The notes under the pieces are model-generated. The model saw only the letters and a list, made by a program, of their open reading frames with translations. It was not told the DNA's origin and searched no databases. A stretch of DNA of 25,800 nt, from the NCBI GenBank assembly GCA_017464225.1, contig JAFUDW010000108.1, positions 1-25,800 of the forward strand, in the 5' to 3' direction. This DNA is from Clostridia bacterium. GTDB taxonomy: Bacteria > Bacillota_A > Clostridia > Christensenellales > Aristaeellaceae. A program made the translations under genes and the position numbers. Positions 14,801-22,345 of the stretch are shown here, in pieces. Numbering within the stretch: position 1 is the first letter of the stretch; each line of letters opens with the position of its first letter.

Positions 14801-14815
14801 GTGACAGAGCGTCAC
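14801..14815. promoter_or_regulatory. Candidate operator between divergent regulators
   Basis: GTGAC-AGAGC-GTCAC is a perfect 5-bp inverted repeat. It lies between the BTAD promoter -35 and the -35 of the XRE-receiver gene (14831), a good place for an XRE or BTAD protein to act on either promoter. Binding is inferred. Confidence 0.4.
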
Positions 14816-14830
14816 CAGCGATAACGATGC

Positions 14831-14859
14831 TTGCATATTCTGAAAAGCGCATATATAAT
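14831..14859 (+). promoter_or_regulatory. Promoter of the XRE-receiver/kinase operon
   Basis: -35 TTGCAT (14831-14836) and -10 TATAAT (14854-14859) have a 17-bp spacer. GGAGG follows at about 14871-14875, ahead of the ATG at 14886. Confidence 0.75.
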
Positions 14860-14885
14860 GAACTGTATACGGAGGATAAATCAGC

Positions 14886-15485
14886 ATGAATCAGTCGTTT
14901 GCGGATACGCTTCGCCGGCTTCGGACAGAGAAAGGGCTTTCCCAGCAGCAGCTGGCAAAACTGCTGTTTGTGGATCGTTCCAGCGTGGCACACTGGGAAA
15001 ACGGCCGCCGTGTGCCGGACGCCATCCTGATATCGCAGATCGCCAACGCGCTGGGCGTGGATGTGAGCGTTCTGCTGAACGCCGCGGCCGAAAGAGACGC
15101 GGACAAGCCTGCCGTGATCCTGCTGGATGACGAGCGGATCATCCTGGAGGGCGGACTGCCCATCCTGAAAAAGGTGATGCCCGGCGCGGAGGTCACCGGG
15201 TTTACCCGGCCCTCGGAGGCCTTGCAGTTCGCGCAGGACAAGCGGATCGATCTGGCCTTTCTGGATATTGAAATGGGCAAGGTCAACGGGCTTGAGCTTT
15301 GCCGGATACTGCTGCGGCTCAATCCGCGCTGCAACGTGGTATTTTTAACGGCGTACATGGATTATTCCTACGATGCCTGGAGTACCGGCGCCTGCGGCTT
15401 TTTGATCAAGCCGCTCACCGCCGACGCGGTGCGCGGGCAGCTGCGGCTTTTGCGCTATCCGGTCAGGGGGCTGAACATACAATGA
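14886..15485 (+). CDS. XRE helix-turn-helix / receiver-domain fusion response regulator
   Basis: The 199-residue protein joins an N-terminal XRE/Cro-C1 helix-turn-helix (about 7-62: LRRLRTEKGLSQQQLAKLL...SSVAHWENGRRVPD) to a C-terminal receiver domain (about 76-195). The receiver keeps the acidic pair Asp81-Asp82, phosphoacceptor Asp127 (FLDIEMG), the Thr of FLTAYMD and Lys175 (LIKPL). Most response regulators carry the receiver first and an OmpR, LuxR or LytTR output second, so this order and output are unusual. Its stop overlaps the start of the histidine kinase by 4 bp (ATGA), a strong sign that they are cognate partners. Phosphorylation probably changes dimerisation and so operator binding; targets may include the divergent BTAD gene. 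Confidence 0.9.
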   Translation: MNQSFADTLRRLRTEKGLSQQQLAKLLFVDRSSVAHWENGRRVPDAILISQIANALGVDVSVLLNAAAERDADKPAVILLDDERIILEGGLPILKKVMPGAEVTGFTRPSEALQFAQDKRIDLAFLDIEMGKVNGLELCRILLRLNPRCNVVFLTAYMDYSYDAWSTGACGFLIKPLTADAVRGQLRLLRYPVRGLNIQ

Positions 15486-16801
15486 AAAATTGGCAGCAAA
15501 CGCTGAATTACGCGCTGACCGCTGCCAGCATCATCATCATATTGCTGGGGTTTCTGTTGGCGCTGAGCAGCATGACCATGGAAAAAAGGACCAAGCGGTT
15601 TTTTACCGTCTTTTTTCTGACGATGCTCCTTTATTTGGGGTCAAGCCTTACGGGACAGACGGTCAATATACTGTTGGGCAATTCGTCCGCGGATCAGCCT
15701 CTGCTGTTTTTTGAATCGCTGTTTTCCTCCATGCTGATGCCCATGCTGACCGGCTACCTGCTCAGCTGCTGCGGGGAGCGCCTGCGCGGCAGCCGGGTTT
15801 TATACTGCATGCTGGGGCTGTGGGCGGCATACTTCATCCTGCTGATGATCACGCAGTATACCACGGCGATCTATTATTACGACGATGAATACGTGTATCA
15901 TCGCGGCCCCATGTATCCGCTGCTGCTGGCGCTGCCGGTGGCGAGCATGGCGGTCAATCTGTTTGCGCTGCTGCGCCGGAGAAAGCTGCTGACGCGCAAG
16001 CAGTTTGTGGCATTCCTGCTGTTTTTTCTTCTGCCCATGCTGGGCATGTTGGCGCAGATGCTCCTGTTTGGGATACGGTTCATCGTGTTTGCCAGCGCGC
16101 TTTCGGCAGTCGCCATGTTCGTTTTCATGCTGAGCAATGAAGCCGAGCAGTTCTACCTTCAAAAGGAGGAGAACGCCCGCCAGCGGGCCAGCATATCGGT
16201 GCTGCAGATGCGCCCGCACTTTATCTATAACACCATGACCAGCGTTTATTACCTGTGCCGGCAGGACCCGGAGAAAGCGCAGCAGGTCATCCTGGATTTT
16301 ACCAGCTACCTGCGGAAGAACTTTACCGCCATCGCCCGGGAAGGCACCATTCCCTTTGATGAGGAGCTGGAGCATACCCGGGCTTATCTGGGGGTGGAGC
16401 TGGTGCGCTTTGCGGACAGGCTGACGGTGGCCTTCGATACGCCCTATACCCGGTTCCGCGTACCGCCGCTGACGCTGCAGCCCATTGTGGAAAACGCGGT
16501 CAAGCACGGCGTTGATCCCGAGCTTGCCCCGCTGCATATTGACGTTTCCGCCGGCGCGGTCGAGGGCGGCAGCCTGATCACCGTGGCCGATACCGGGCCG
16601 GGCTTTGCCGCGGCGGATGACAACGCGCCGCACATTGCCCTGGCCAATATTCAGGAAAGGTTAAAAATGATGTGCGGCGGCAGGCTGGAGATCGCTCCGC
16701 GAGCGGGCGGCGGCACCGTGGTGAAAGTTTTTGTGCCGGACATTTACCCCCCCCCGAAAAATAAAAAAAACCGTGGTGCGCAGGACGGCGCTATGGTATA
16801 A
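15482..16801 (+). CDS. LytS/YehU-like sensor histidine kinase
   Basis: The 439-residue protein has about six or seven hydrophobic segments in residues 8-220. A cytoplasmic His_kinase-type core follows, with phosphoacceptor His246 in QMRPHFIYNTM, N-box Asn338 (PIVENAVKHG) and G1 box Asp370 (DTGPGF), the pattern of the LytS/YpdA class. No separate sensor domain is visible, so the membrane part is the likely sensor. It overlaps the XRE-receiver gene by 4 bp. The normal end of the ATPase fold is near KVFVP; after that come nine C residues and an A-rich tract encoding PPPKNKKN and a stop inside the -10 of the next promoter. One extra C would bring a stop almost at once (PPPEK), so the last dozen or so residues are doubtful. 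Confidence 0.9.
   Translation: MKNWQQTLNYALTAASIIIILLGFLLALSSMTMEKRTKRFFTVFFLTMLLYLGSSLTGQTVNILLGNSSADQPLLFFESLFSSMLMPMLTGYLLSCCGERLRGSRVLYCMLGLWAAYFILLMITQYTTAIYYYDDEYVYHRGPMYPLLLALPVASMAVNLFALLRRRKLLTRKQFVAFLLFFLLPMLGMLAQMLLFGIRFIVFASALSAVAMFVFMLSNEAEQFYLQKEENARQRASISVLQMRPHFIYNTMTSVYYLCRQDPEKAQQVILDFTSYLRKNFTAIAREGTIPFDEELEHTRAYLGVELVRFADRLTVAFDTPYTRFRVPPLTLQPIVENAVKHGVDPELAPLHIDVSAGAVEGGSLITVADTGPGFAAADDNAPHIALANIQERLKMMCGGRLEIAPRAGGGTVVKVFVPDIYPPPKNKKNRGAQDGAMV
16747..16755 (+). repeat. Nine-base poly-C tract at the kinase 3' end
   Basis: An uninterrupted run of nine C precedes GAAAAATAAAAAAAA. It lies beyond the conserved kinase core, so a slip would alter only the tail. It may be a slippage site or a sequencing-length uncertainty. 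Confidence 0.7.
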
Positions 16802-16802
16802 T
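16794..16802 (+). promoter_or_regulatory. Extended -10 promoter of the etf operon
   Basis: TGGTATAAT gives a consensus -10 TATAAT (16797-16802) with the TGn extension. The -35 position (about 16774-16779, TGGTGC) is poor. The kinase stop codon lies within the -10 element. Confidence 0.65.
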
Positions 16803-16849
16803 CTATGCAGCCACCCTCCGGCCCAAGCCGGAAAAAAGGAGCATGAAGG

Positions 16850-17629
16850 ATGAATATTTTTGTATGCATCAAGCAGGTGCCCGCCACCAATAAGGTGCAG
16901 GTGGACGAGAAAACGGGCGTGCTCAAGCGCAGCGGCGTGCAGAGCAAAATGAACCCCTACGATCTGTACGCCCTGGAAACCGCGCTCCGCCTGCGGGAAA
17001 AGCACGGCGGGCGGGTGACCGTGGGCACCATGGGGCCGCCCCAGGCCCAGGCCATCGTTCGGGAGGCATATATGATGGGCGCGGACGAGGGCTATGTGTT
17101 TTCCGACCGGCGGCTGGGCGGCGCCGACGTGCTGGCCACCAGCTATACGCTGAGCCAGGCCATCCGCAGCGTGGGCGATTTTGACCTGATCCTCTGCGGA
17201 CGCCAGACCACCGACGGCGATACCGCCCAGGTGGGCCCGGCCATTGCCGAGCATATGGGCATTCCCCATGCCGCCTGGGTATCAAAGCTCACGGTGAACG
17301 GCGACGGCGTGGACGCCGAGCAGCAGCTCCAGGATGTGATCGAGACCGTGCACATCCCCTTTCCCTGCCTGATCACGGTGGAGCAGGATATCTGCATGCC
17401 CCGCCTGCCCTCGCTGAAAACGGCCCGGGAGGTCAAGGACAGGGAGATCCATATCCAGGGCCTGGACAGCTTTCTGGATACCGATGAAAACCATTACGGG
17501 CTGGCCGGCAGCCCTACTCAGGTGGAGCGGATATTCCCGCCGGAGAACGACGCCGTGCGCGAAACCTGGCAGGCGGGCGGCAACGATCGGCGATTGCGCG
17601 ACCAGCTGAAAAAATGGAAATTTATATAA
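16850..17629 (+). CDS. etfB: Electron transfer flavoprotein beta subunit (LctB-like)
   Basis: The 259-residue protein is EtfB: MNIFVCIKQVPATNKV opening, GTMGPPQA at about 58-65, GRQTTDGDTAQVGPAIAEHMG (about 121-141) and the family signature VEQDICMPRLPSLKTAR (about 178-194). With the alpha subunit it binds FAD and splits electron pairs from a flavin dehydrogenase. The GRQTTDGDTAQVGP region is the type found in bifurcating Etf proteins. AGGAG lies 8 bp ahead of the start, and an extended -10 promoter lies close upstream. The alpha subunit follows after 15 bp. The three-gene order etfB-etfA-glcD matches Acetobacterium woodii lctB-lctC-lctD. Confidence 0.93.
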   Translation: MNIFVCIKQVPATNKVQVDEKTGVLKRSGVQSKMNPYDLYALETALRLREKHGGRVTVGTMGPPQAQAIVREAYMMGADEGYVFSDRRLGGADVLATSYTLSQAIRSVGDFDLILCGRQTTDGDTAQVGPAIAEHMGIPHAAWVSKLTVNGDGVDAEQQLQDVIETVHIPFPCLITVEQDICMPRLPSLKTAREVKDREIHIQGLDSFLDTDENHYGLAGSPTQVERIFPPENDAVRETWQAGGNDRRLRDQLKKWKFI

Positions 17630-17644
17630 GGGAGGTACGCGGCG

Positions 17645-18832
17645 ATGGCAAAGATAGCGATCCTGGAACGCAAGTGCACGGGCTGCGGCCTCTGCCGGGA
17701 CAACTGCCCCTTTGGGGCCATCGATATGAAGGATGGCAGGCCCGAATTGAACGCGGCCTGTAAGGTATGCGGCATCTGCGTAAAAAACTGCCCGGAGAAG
17801 GCCATTCTTCGGCTGGAAACCAAAACCAGCAACGTGGATAAATCCGAATGGCGGGATATCCTGGTGTTTGCCGAGGTCAGCGGCGGGCGGCTGCATCCGG
17901 TTTCGCTGGAGCTGATCGGCAAGGCCCGCGAATTGGCCGCGCCCCTGGGCTTTGCGGTGAAGGCGGTGCTCATCGGCAGCGGCGTGGCCGGGCATGCCGA
18001 GGAGCTGCGGCATTACGGCGTCAGCCAGATCGCGGTTTACGACGACGCGGCGCTCAGCTTTTTCCGGGCCGACGCTTACGCCGCCTGCGCCGAGGACTAT
18101 ATCAAGGCGATCAAGCCCAGCGTGGTGCTGGTGGGCGCCACCAGCCTGGGACGCTCGCTGGCGCCCCGGCTGGCCACGCGCTTCCATACCGGCCTCACCG
18201 CCGACTGCACAAAGCTGGAGCTGCGGGAGAACACCGATCTGGTGCAGATCCGCCCGGCCTTTGGCGGCAACATCATGGCCCAGATCATCACCACGCACAC
18301 CCGGCCGCAGTTTGCCACCGTGCGCTATAAGATCATGACCGCGCCCGAGCGGAGCGGCGACGCGGCGGGCGAGATCGTGACGCGCAGGATCCCCAAGGCT
18401 GTGGCGCAATCGCCGGTGCAGTGCGTCAGCGTGACGCCCGTTCCGCCCCGGAAGAGCATTTCCGACGCTGAGATCCTGGTGGTGGGCGGCCGCGGCCTGC
18501 AAAAGGAAAGCGATCTGGGCATGATCCGCGAGCTGGCCGCGCTGCTGGGCGGAGATTGGGCGGTGTCCCGTCCGCTGGTGGAAAAGGGCTGGGCGACCAA
18601 CGAGCGGCAGATCGGCCTTTCGGGGCGCACGGTGCGCCCGCGGCTGATCATTACCTGCGGCGTCAGCGGAGCCATTCAATTTGCCGCTTGCATGAACGGC
18701 AGCGATCATATCGTATCCATCAATACCGATCCCGAGGCGCCCATCTTTAACGTGGCGCACGTGGCCATCGTGGACGACCTGTACACCGTGGTGCCCGGGC
18801 TGATCCGCCTCTTGAAGGAGGAAAATGCATGA
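17645..18832 (+). CDS. etfA: Electron transfer flavoprotein alpha subunit with N-terminal 2[4Fe-4S] ferredoxin domain (LctC-like)
   Basis: The 395-residue protein begins with a ferredoxin domain holding two CxxCxxCxxxC sets (Cys11, 14, 17, 21 and Cys39, 42, 45, 49). The EtfA body starts at about residue 70 (DILVFAEVSGGRLHPVSLELIGKAREL) and ends with the FAD-binding segment CGVSGAIQFAACMNGSDHIVSINTD (in two parts). An EtfA with fused clusters is the form seen in A. woodii LctC and CarE-type proteins, where it belongs to complexes that reduce NAD and ferredoxin by bifurcation or confurcation. GGGAGG lies just ahead of the ATG. It overlaps the dehydrogenase gene by 4 bp. Confidence 0.93.
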   Translation: MAKIAILERKCTGCGLCRDNCPFGAIDMKDGRPELNAACKVCGICVKNCPEKAILRLETKTSNVDKSEWRDILVFAEVSGGRLHPVSLELIGKARELAAPLGFAVKAVLIGSGVAGHAEELRHYGVSQIAVYDDAALSFFRADAYAACAEDYIKAIKPSVVLVGATSLGRSLAPRLATRFHTGLTADCTKLELRENTDLVQIRPAFGGNIMAQIITTHTRPQFATVRYKIMTAPERSGDAAGEIVTRRIPKAVAQSPVQCVSVTPVPPRKSISDAEILVVGGRGLQKESDLGMIRELAALLGGDWAVSRPLVEKGWATNERQIGLSGRTVRPRLIITCGVSGAIQFAACMNGSDHIVSINTDPEAPIFNVAHVAIVDDLYTVVPGLIRLLKEENA

Positions 18833-20226
18833 AATATAATCCTGTGACCGAGGCCGATCTGGCTTATTTTCGTGAATTGCTGCCGGGCCGCGTGTTTTCC
18901 GGGGCTGATATTTCCACCGATTATGATCATGATGAAATGACCGAGTACGGCCATTATATGCCCGAGGCCGTGCTGCAGGCGGCCAGCACCGCCGACGTGC
19001 AGGCTGTGCTCAAATACTGCAACGATCGCCGCATCGCCGTGACGCCCCGGGGGGCAGGCACCGGGCTGTGCGGCGGCTGCGTGGCCATTCACGGCGGCGT
19101 GGTGCTGAGCACCGAAAAGATGAAAAAGGTGCTGGAGGTGGATACCCGCAACATGACGGCCACCGTGGAGCCCGGCGTGCTGCTGATGGAATTCCCCAAA
19201 TCCCTGGAGGGCACCGGGCTGTTTTATCCCCCGGACCCGGGCGAGAAGACCGCCACCATGGGCGGCAACGCCATGACCAACGCCGGCGGCATGCGCGCCG
19301 TGCGCTACGGCGTGACCCGGGATTACGTGCTGGGCATGGAAGTGGTATTGGCTGACGGCAGCCTTTTGACGCTGGGCGGAAAGACCGTGAAGACCTCCTC
19401 GGGCTACAGCCTGATCGATCTGATGATCGGCAGCGAGGGCACGCTGGGCATACTGACCAAGCTGACCGTCAAGCTGGTGCCCGAGCCCAAGGTGAACCTA
19501 TCGCTGCTGATGCCCTTTGACGATCTGGACGCCTGCATTGGCGCCGTGCCCCAAGTGCTGGGCTGCGGCTGCGATCCCACGGCGGTGGAGTTTATGGAGC
19601 GCGAGGTGATCAGCTGCGCCGAGACCTACCTGGGCAAGCAATTCCCGGACACCGCCGCCGACGCTTATCTGCTGGTGCGGCTGGACGGACCCAGCGCCGA
19701 AGCGCTGCAGCCCGCCATCGATACGCTGACCGATCTGGCGCTCTCCATTGGCGCCAAGGACGTGCTCCTGGCCGATACCGACGAGCGCAAGGAGAGCATC
19801 TGGAACGCCCGCGGCGCTTTCCTGGAGGCCATCAAGGGCAGCACTTCCACCATGGACGAATGCGACGTGGTGGTGCCCCGGGACAGGATCCCTGATTTTC
19901 TGCGCAAAACGGTGGAGATCGGCAAGTCGGCGGGCGTGCGCATCCGCTCCTTTGGACACGCGGGCGACGGCAACCTGCATATCTATGTCTGCCGGGATGA
20001 CCTGGCCGAGGACGCCTGGAAGCGGGCGGTGAACGATGTGATGCAGTCGCTCTACGATGCCGCCCGGGAGATGGACGGCGAGGTCAGCGGCGAGCATGGC
20101 ATCGGCCACGCCAAGCGCGGCTTCCTGCGCGAGAGCGTGGGGGACAGGCAGATAGAGATCATGGCTGGCATCAAGCGGGTGTTCGACCCTAACGGCATTC
20201 TGAACCCGGGCAAGGTGTGTACCTGA
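18829..20226 (+). CDS. FAD-binding 2-hydroxyacid (lactate/glycolate) dehydrogenase, GlcD/LctD-like
   Basis: The 465-residue protein is a GlcD-type flavoprotein: PCMH-type FAD domain with PRGAGTGLCGGC (about residues 72-83) and GEKTATMGGNAMTNAGG, the cap domain in the middle, and the C-terminal FGHAGDGNLHIY and GEVSGEHGIGHAKR motifs, whose His residues lie at the active site. Beside a ferredoxin-type EtfA it is most likely the lactate dehydrogenase of a bifurcating LctBCD complex, oxidising lactate with NAD while ferredoxin drives the endergonic step. Glycolate or another 2-hydroxyacid cannot be ruled out. There is no lactate permease or racemase in the window. The ATGA overlap with etfA indicates coupled translation. 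Repeat copy D starts about 10 bp after the stop. Confidence 0.9.
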   Translation: MKYNPVTEADLAYFRELLPGRVFSGADISTDYDHDEMTEYGHYMPEAVLQAASTADVQAVLKYCNDRRIAVTPRGAGTGLCGGCVAIHGGVVLSTEKMKKVLEVDTRNMTATVEPGVLLMEFPKSLEGTGLFYPPDPGEKTATMGGNAMTNAGGMRAVRYGVTRDYVLGMEVVLADGSLLTLGGKTVKTSSGYSLIDLMIGSEGTLGILTKLTVKLVPEPKVNLSLLMPFDDLDACIGAVPQVLGCGCDPTAVEFMEREVISCAETYLGKQFPDTAADAYLLVRLDGPSAEALQPAIDTLTDLALSIGAKDVLLADTDERKESIWNARGAFLEAIKGSTSTMDECDVVVPRDRIPDFLRKTVEIGKSAGVRIRSFGHAGDGNLHIYVCRDDLAEDAWKRAVNDVMQSLYDAAREMDGEVSGEHGIGHAKRGFLRESVGDRQIEIMAGIKRVFDPNGILNPGKVCT

Positions 20227-20379
20227 CCGAAGAGGGAGGGGACGTTAAGGGGCGCTGCCCCTTAAAAGCCCCGCCAGGTTGGGAAGCCCCACCCTGGACC
20301 CGGCTGCGGCAGATGTTACTTGGCGTCGTAAACAAGCGGCTTCCCGCAGTTGATTGGAAAAGGGGTTGTCGCAAAGAGC

Positions 20380-20503
20380 GCCCCGGAAATACGCGATCAA
20401 CAAAAAATACGCAGACTTGAGCAAGCTCAGTCTGCGATTTTTGTATGATCGTTATGACGCTGTCGCGCCATTGACGTCGGCAAGCCGCCGTCATTTCCGG
20501 TGC
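20380..20503 (+). other. Structured module 1 of the repeat family (copy D)
   Basis: The outer stem is CCCCGGAAAT (20381-20390) with ATTTCCGG (20493-20500). Long arm: CGATCA (20394-20399) with TGATCG (20446-20451), ACAAAAA with TTTTTGT, GCAGACT (20411-20417) with AGTCTGC (20429-20435), cap GAGC-AA-GCTC. Copy C has GCCGCA/TGCGGC and CTGGA/TCCAG at the same places, so both partners changed together. The 3' part TTGACGTCGGCAAGCCGCCG is identical in all three copies. Confidence 0.6.
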
Positions 20504-20645
20504 GGGTAACATATCATTTTTTTACAACTGATGAATGTTTGTTAAAGACCCTATGTCCTGCGGGACGCTGGATGGCACAGAAGGGGAAAACGTCGCCAAG
20601 TTATTGATACGTCACGCGACTTTTAACAGTTCAATTTCCACTGCG

Positions 20646-20719
20646 TGTCATTCTGAGCAGGCGTGCCAAGCAGCGCGGCACGCCGTCCGCGAAGAATCTT
20701 TTCGCCGGGAAGGGTGACA
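20646..20719 (+). repeat. TCATTCTGAGC...GAAGAATC type dyad repeat
   Basis: TGTCATTCTGAGC (from 20646) and GAAGAATCTT (about 20691-20700), closed by TGACA (20715-20719), enclose an 8-bp stem GGCGTGCC (20660-20667) with GGCACGCC (20677-20684). I recall similar 'TCATTCTGAGC / GAAGAATC' dyads from intergenic regions of many unrelated bacteria; their function is unsettled. Here it sits inside repeat copy D. Confidence 0.6.
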
Positions 20720-20794
20720 GAGGGGCTTTCAGCGTAGAGCGGGCCGGAAGGCCCCGGCCGCGGAGGCCCTTATCGTTCCCCCTATTTCTATCTA

Positions 20795-21583
20795 TTACTC
20801 CGCCGCGGTGATATCGATGCCGAAGTATTTTTCGGAAATGGCCTTCAGCGTGCCGTCTGCGCGGAGCTGCTGGATAGCGCCGTCAACGGCGGCCAGGAAG
20901 CTGGCGTTCTCCTCGCCTTTGCGCACGGGGATGGCCACGTCGCTGGCCTCGGCGCTCAGAGCGACCACCTTGAGATTGGCGTCGGGATGCTCCTTCATAT
21001 AATCGCTGAAGGAAAGCTCGGCATTGAGCGTGGCGTCGGCGCTGCCGGAAAGCACCAGATCCAGGGTCTGGGCCAGGGTGGAAACCACCACGGTTTCGGC
21101 GCCGAAGCCTTCAGCGGTCAGGGCATAGGTGCTGCCGGCGGAGTTGGCGGTTTTTTTGCCTTTCAGGTCCTCAAAGGCGTGGATATCCTCGTTATCGCCG
21201 CGGACGATCAGCGCGGTGCGCAGGTAAGCGTAAGGCACGCTGAAATCATACTTTTCGGCGCGCTCCTCGGTGATTTCCACGCCGTTGGCGGTGATATCGT
21301 ACATTTTGCTGTCAATGCCCATGAAAATGCTTTCCCAGGGGCACTCCACAAATTCGGGCTCCACGCCCAGCTGCGCGGCTACGGCGCGGGCCACTTCCAC
21401 ATCGAAGCCCACCAGCTCGTCGCTGTCAAAATCATGATACGTCCAGGGCGCCCAGGCGCCTTCGGTGGCAATGATCACCTTGCCGCGCTGCATCACCGTG
21501 CCCAGCAGATCGTCGGCCAGGGCGGCGGGAACGGAAAGCACCAGGAAACAGGCCAATAAAAGGGCGGTCAGTTTACGGATCAT
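20795..21583 (-). CDS. Family-3 ABC transporter substrate-binding protein (polar amino acid/cystine type)
   Basis: The 262-residue protein has a signal peptide (MIRKLTALLLACFLVL, cleavage probably after ALA at about 23) and the family-3 solute-binding fold. It shows GKVIIATEGAWAPWTY, LVGFDVEVARAVAAQLG, WESIFMGIDSKMYDITANGVEITEER in pieces, and ALIVRGDNEDI. The W...I..GI.S..YD...NGV.IT.ER pattern is common in cystine and polar amino acid binding proteins. The protein should be exported and feed the permease encoded upstream. It is unusual for having no lipobox Cys at the cleavage site, although Cys12 lies inside the hydrophobic core. GGAGG lies 6 bp before the ATG. It is last in the operon, 21 bp after the ATPase gene; repeat copy D lies at its 3' end. 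Confidence 0.92.
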   Translation of the reverse strand: MIRKLTALLLACFLVLSVPAALADDLLGTVMQRGKVIIATEGAWAPWTYHDFDSDELVGFDVEVARAVAAQLGVEPEFVECPWESIFMGIDSKMYDITANGVEITEERAEKYDFSVPYAYLRTALIVRGDNEDIHAFEDLKGKKTANSAGSTYALTAEGFGAETVVVSTLAQTLDLVLSGSADATLNAELSFSDYMKEHPDANLKVVALSAEASDVAIPVRKGEENASFLAAVDGAIQQLRADGTLKAISEKYFGIDITAAE

Positions 21584-21604
21584 AGTTTTCCTCCATATAA
21601 ATAA

Positions 21605-22345
21605 TTATTTTTCAGCGGAGATCGTCCGCAGAAAAGCCTGGGTGCGCGCCTCCCGAGGCGCGGAGAAGAAGGGGCCGGATTCGCCCTGCTCCACGATGAC
21701 GCCGTTTTCCATAAAGATGACCCGGCTGGAAACGTCGCGGGCAAAGCGCATCTCATGGGTGACCACCAGCATGGTCATGCCGCTTTTAGCCAGATCGCGC
21801 ATGACGGCGAGCACTTCGCCGATGAGCTCGGGGTCCAGGGCGCTGGTGGGCTCGTCAAAATAGATGATCTGGGGATTTGTGGCCACCGCGCGGGCAATGG
21901 CCACGCGCTGCTGCTGGCCGCCCGAAAGCTGGCTGGGATAGTGATCGGCGCGGTCTCTCAGCCCCACCCGATCCAGCGCCTGCATGGCGATATCGTTGGC
22001 CTGTTCCCGGGGCATCCGGCGGGCGATGATCAGTCCCTCGGTTACGTTTTGCAGCGCCGTTTTATTGCTGAACAGGTTAAAGCTCTGGAATACAAAGCCG
22101 GTTTTCATGCGCACGGCGGCGATATCGCGTTTGCTCGCGCGGCGCATGTCATAGCTTTTGCCGTCGAAAAGCATGGTGCCGCCGTCGGCCGTTTCCAGAA
22201 AATTGATGCACCGGAGCAGCGTGGTTTTTCCGCCGCCGCTGGGGCCGATGACGGCAGTCACATCGCCCTTTTCCATTTTCAGCGATACGTCCCGCAGCAC
22301 CGGCAGGCTGCCGAAGCTTTTTTTCAGGTTTTTGACCTCAAGCAT
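21605..22345 (-). CDS. Amino acid ABC transporter ATP-binding protein (GlnQ/TcyC-like)
   Basis: The 246-residue ATPase has Walker [10 protein letters not shown] (34-42), Q-loop Gln87 (FVFQSFNLF), signature LSGGQQQR (140-147), Walker [13 protein letters not shown] (160-171) and H-loop His197. Its size and [19 protein letters not shown] segment place it in the polar amino acid uptake group. It drives the permease with which it overlaps by 8 bp, as expected for a cotranslated pair. GGGAGG lies 6 bp before the ATG. All catalytic residues are present. Confidence 0.95.
   Translation of the reverse strand: MLEVKNLKKSFGSLPVLRDVSLKMEKGDVTAVIGPSGGGKTTLLRCINFLETADGGTMLFDGKSYDMRRASKRDIAAVRMKTGFVFQSFNLFSNKTALQNVTEGLIIARRMPREQANDIAMQALDRVGLRDRADHYPSQLSGGQQQRVAIARAVATNPQIIYFDEPTSALDPELIGEVLAVMRDLAKSGMTMLVVTHEMRFARDVSSRVIFMENGVIVEQGESGPFFSAPREARTQAFLRTISAEK

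Larger units (their letters stand above)
20235..20790 (+). repeat. Intergenic modular hairpin-repeat element, full copy D (module 2 replaced)
   Basis: The gap between glcD (+) and the ABC binding-protein gene (-) holds a third full-length copy. It has the GGGGACGTTAAGGGGC start with hairpin AAGGGGC-GCT-GCCCCTT, a second hairpin in CCAGGTTGGG...CCACCCTGG, TTCCCGCAGTTGATT at 20341-20355, and module 1 (20380-20503). The other end carries GGCC (20756-20759)/GGCC (20765-20768) followed by CCCTTATCGTTCCCC, the inverted terminal hairpin. Where copy C has module 2, this copy has unrelated sequence and a TCATTCTGAGC-type hairpin (20646-20719). ORFs such as 20189-20512 and 20535-20717 lie on these structures and are not credible. 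Confidence 0.78.

Noticed and set aside
20189..20720. Short ORFs within repeat copy D
   Set aside because: Same reasons: they run across conserved stems and are not kept as frames in copies A or C.
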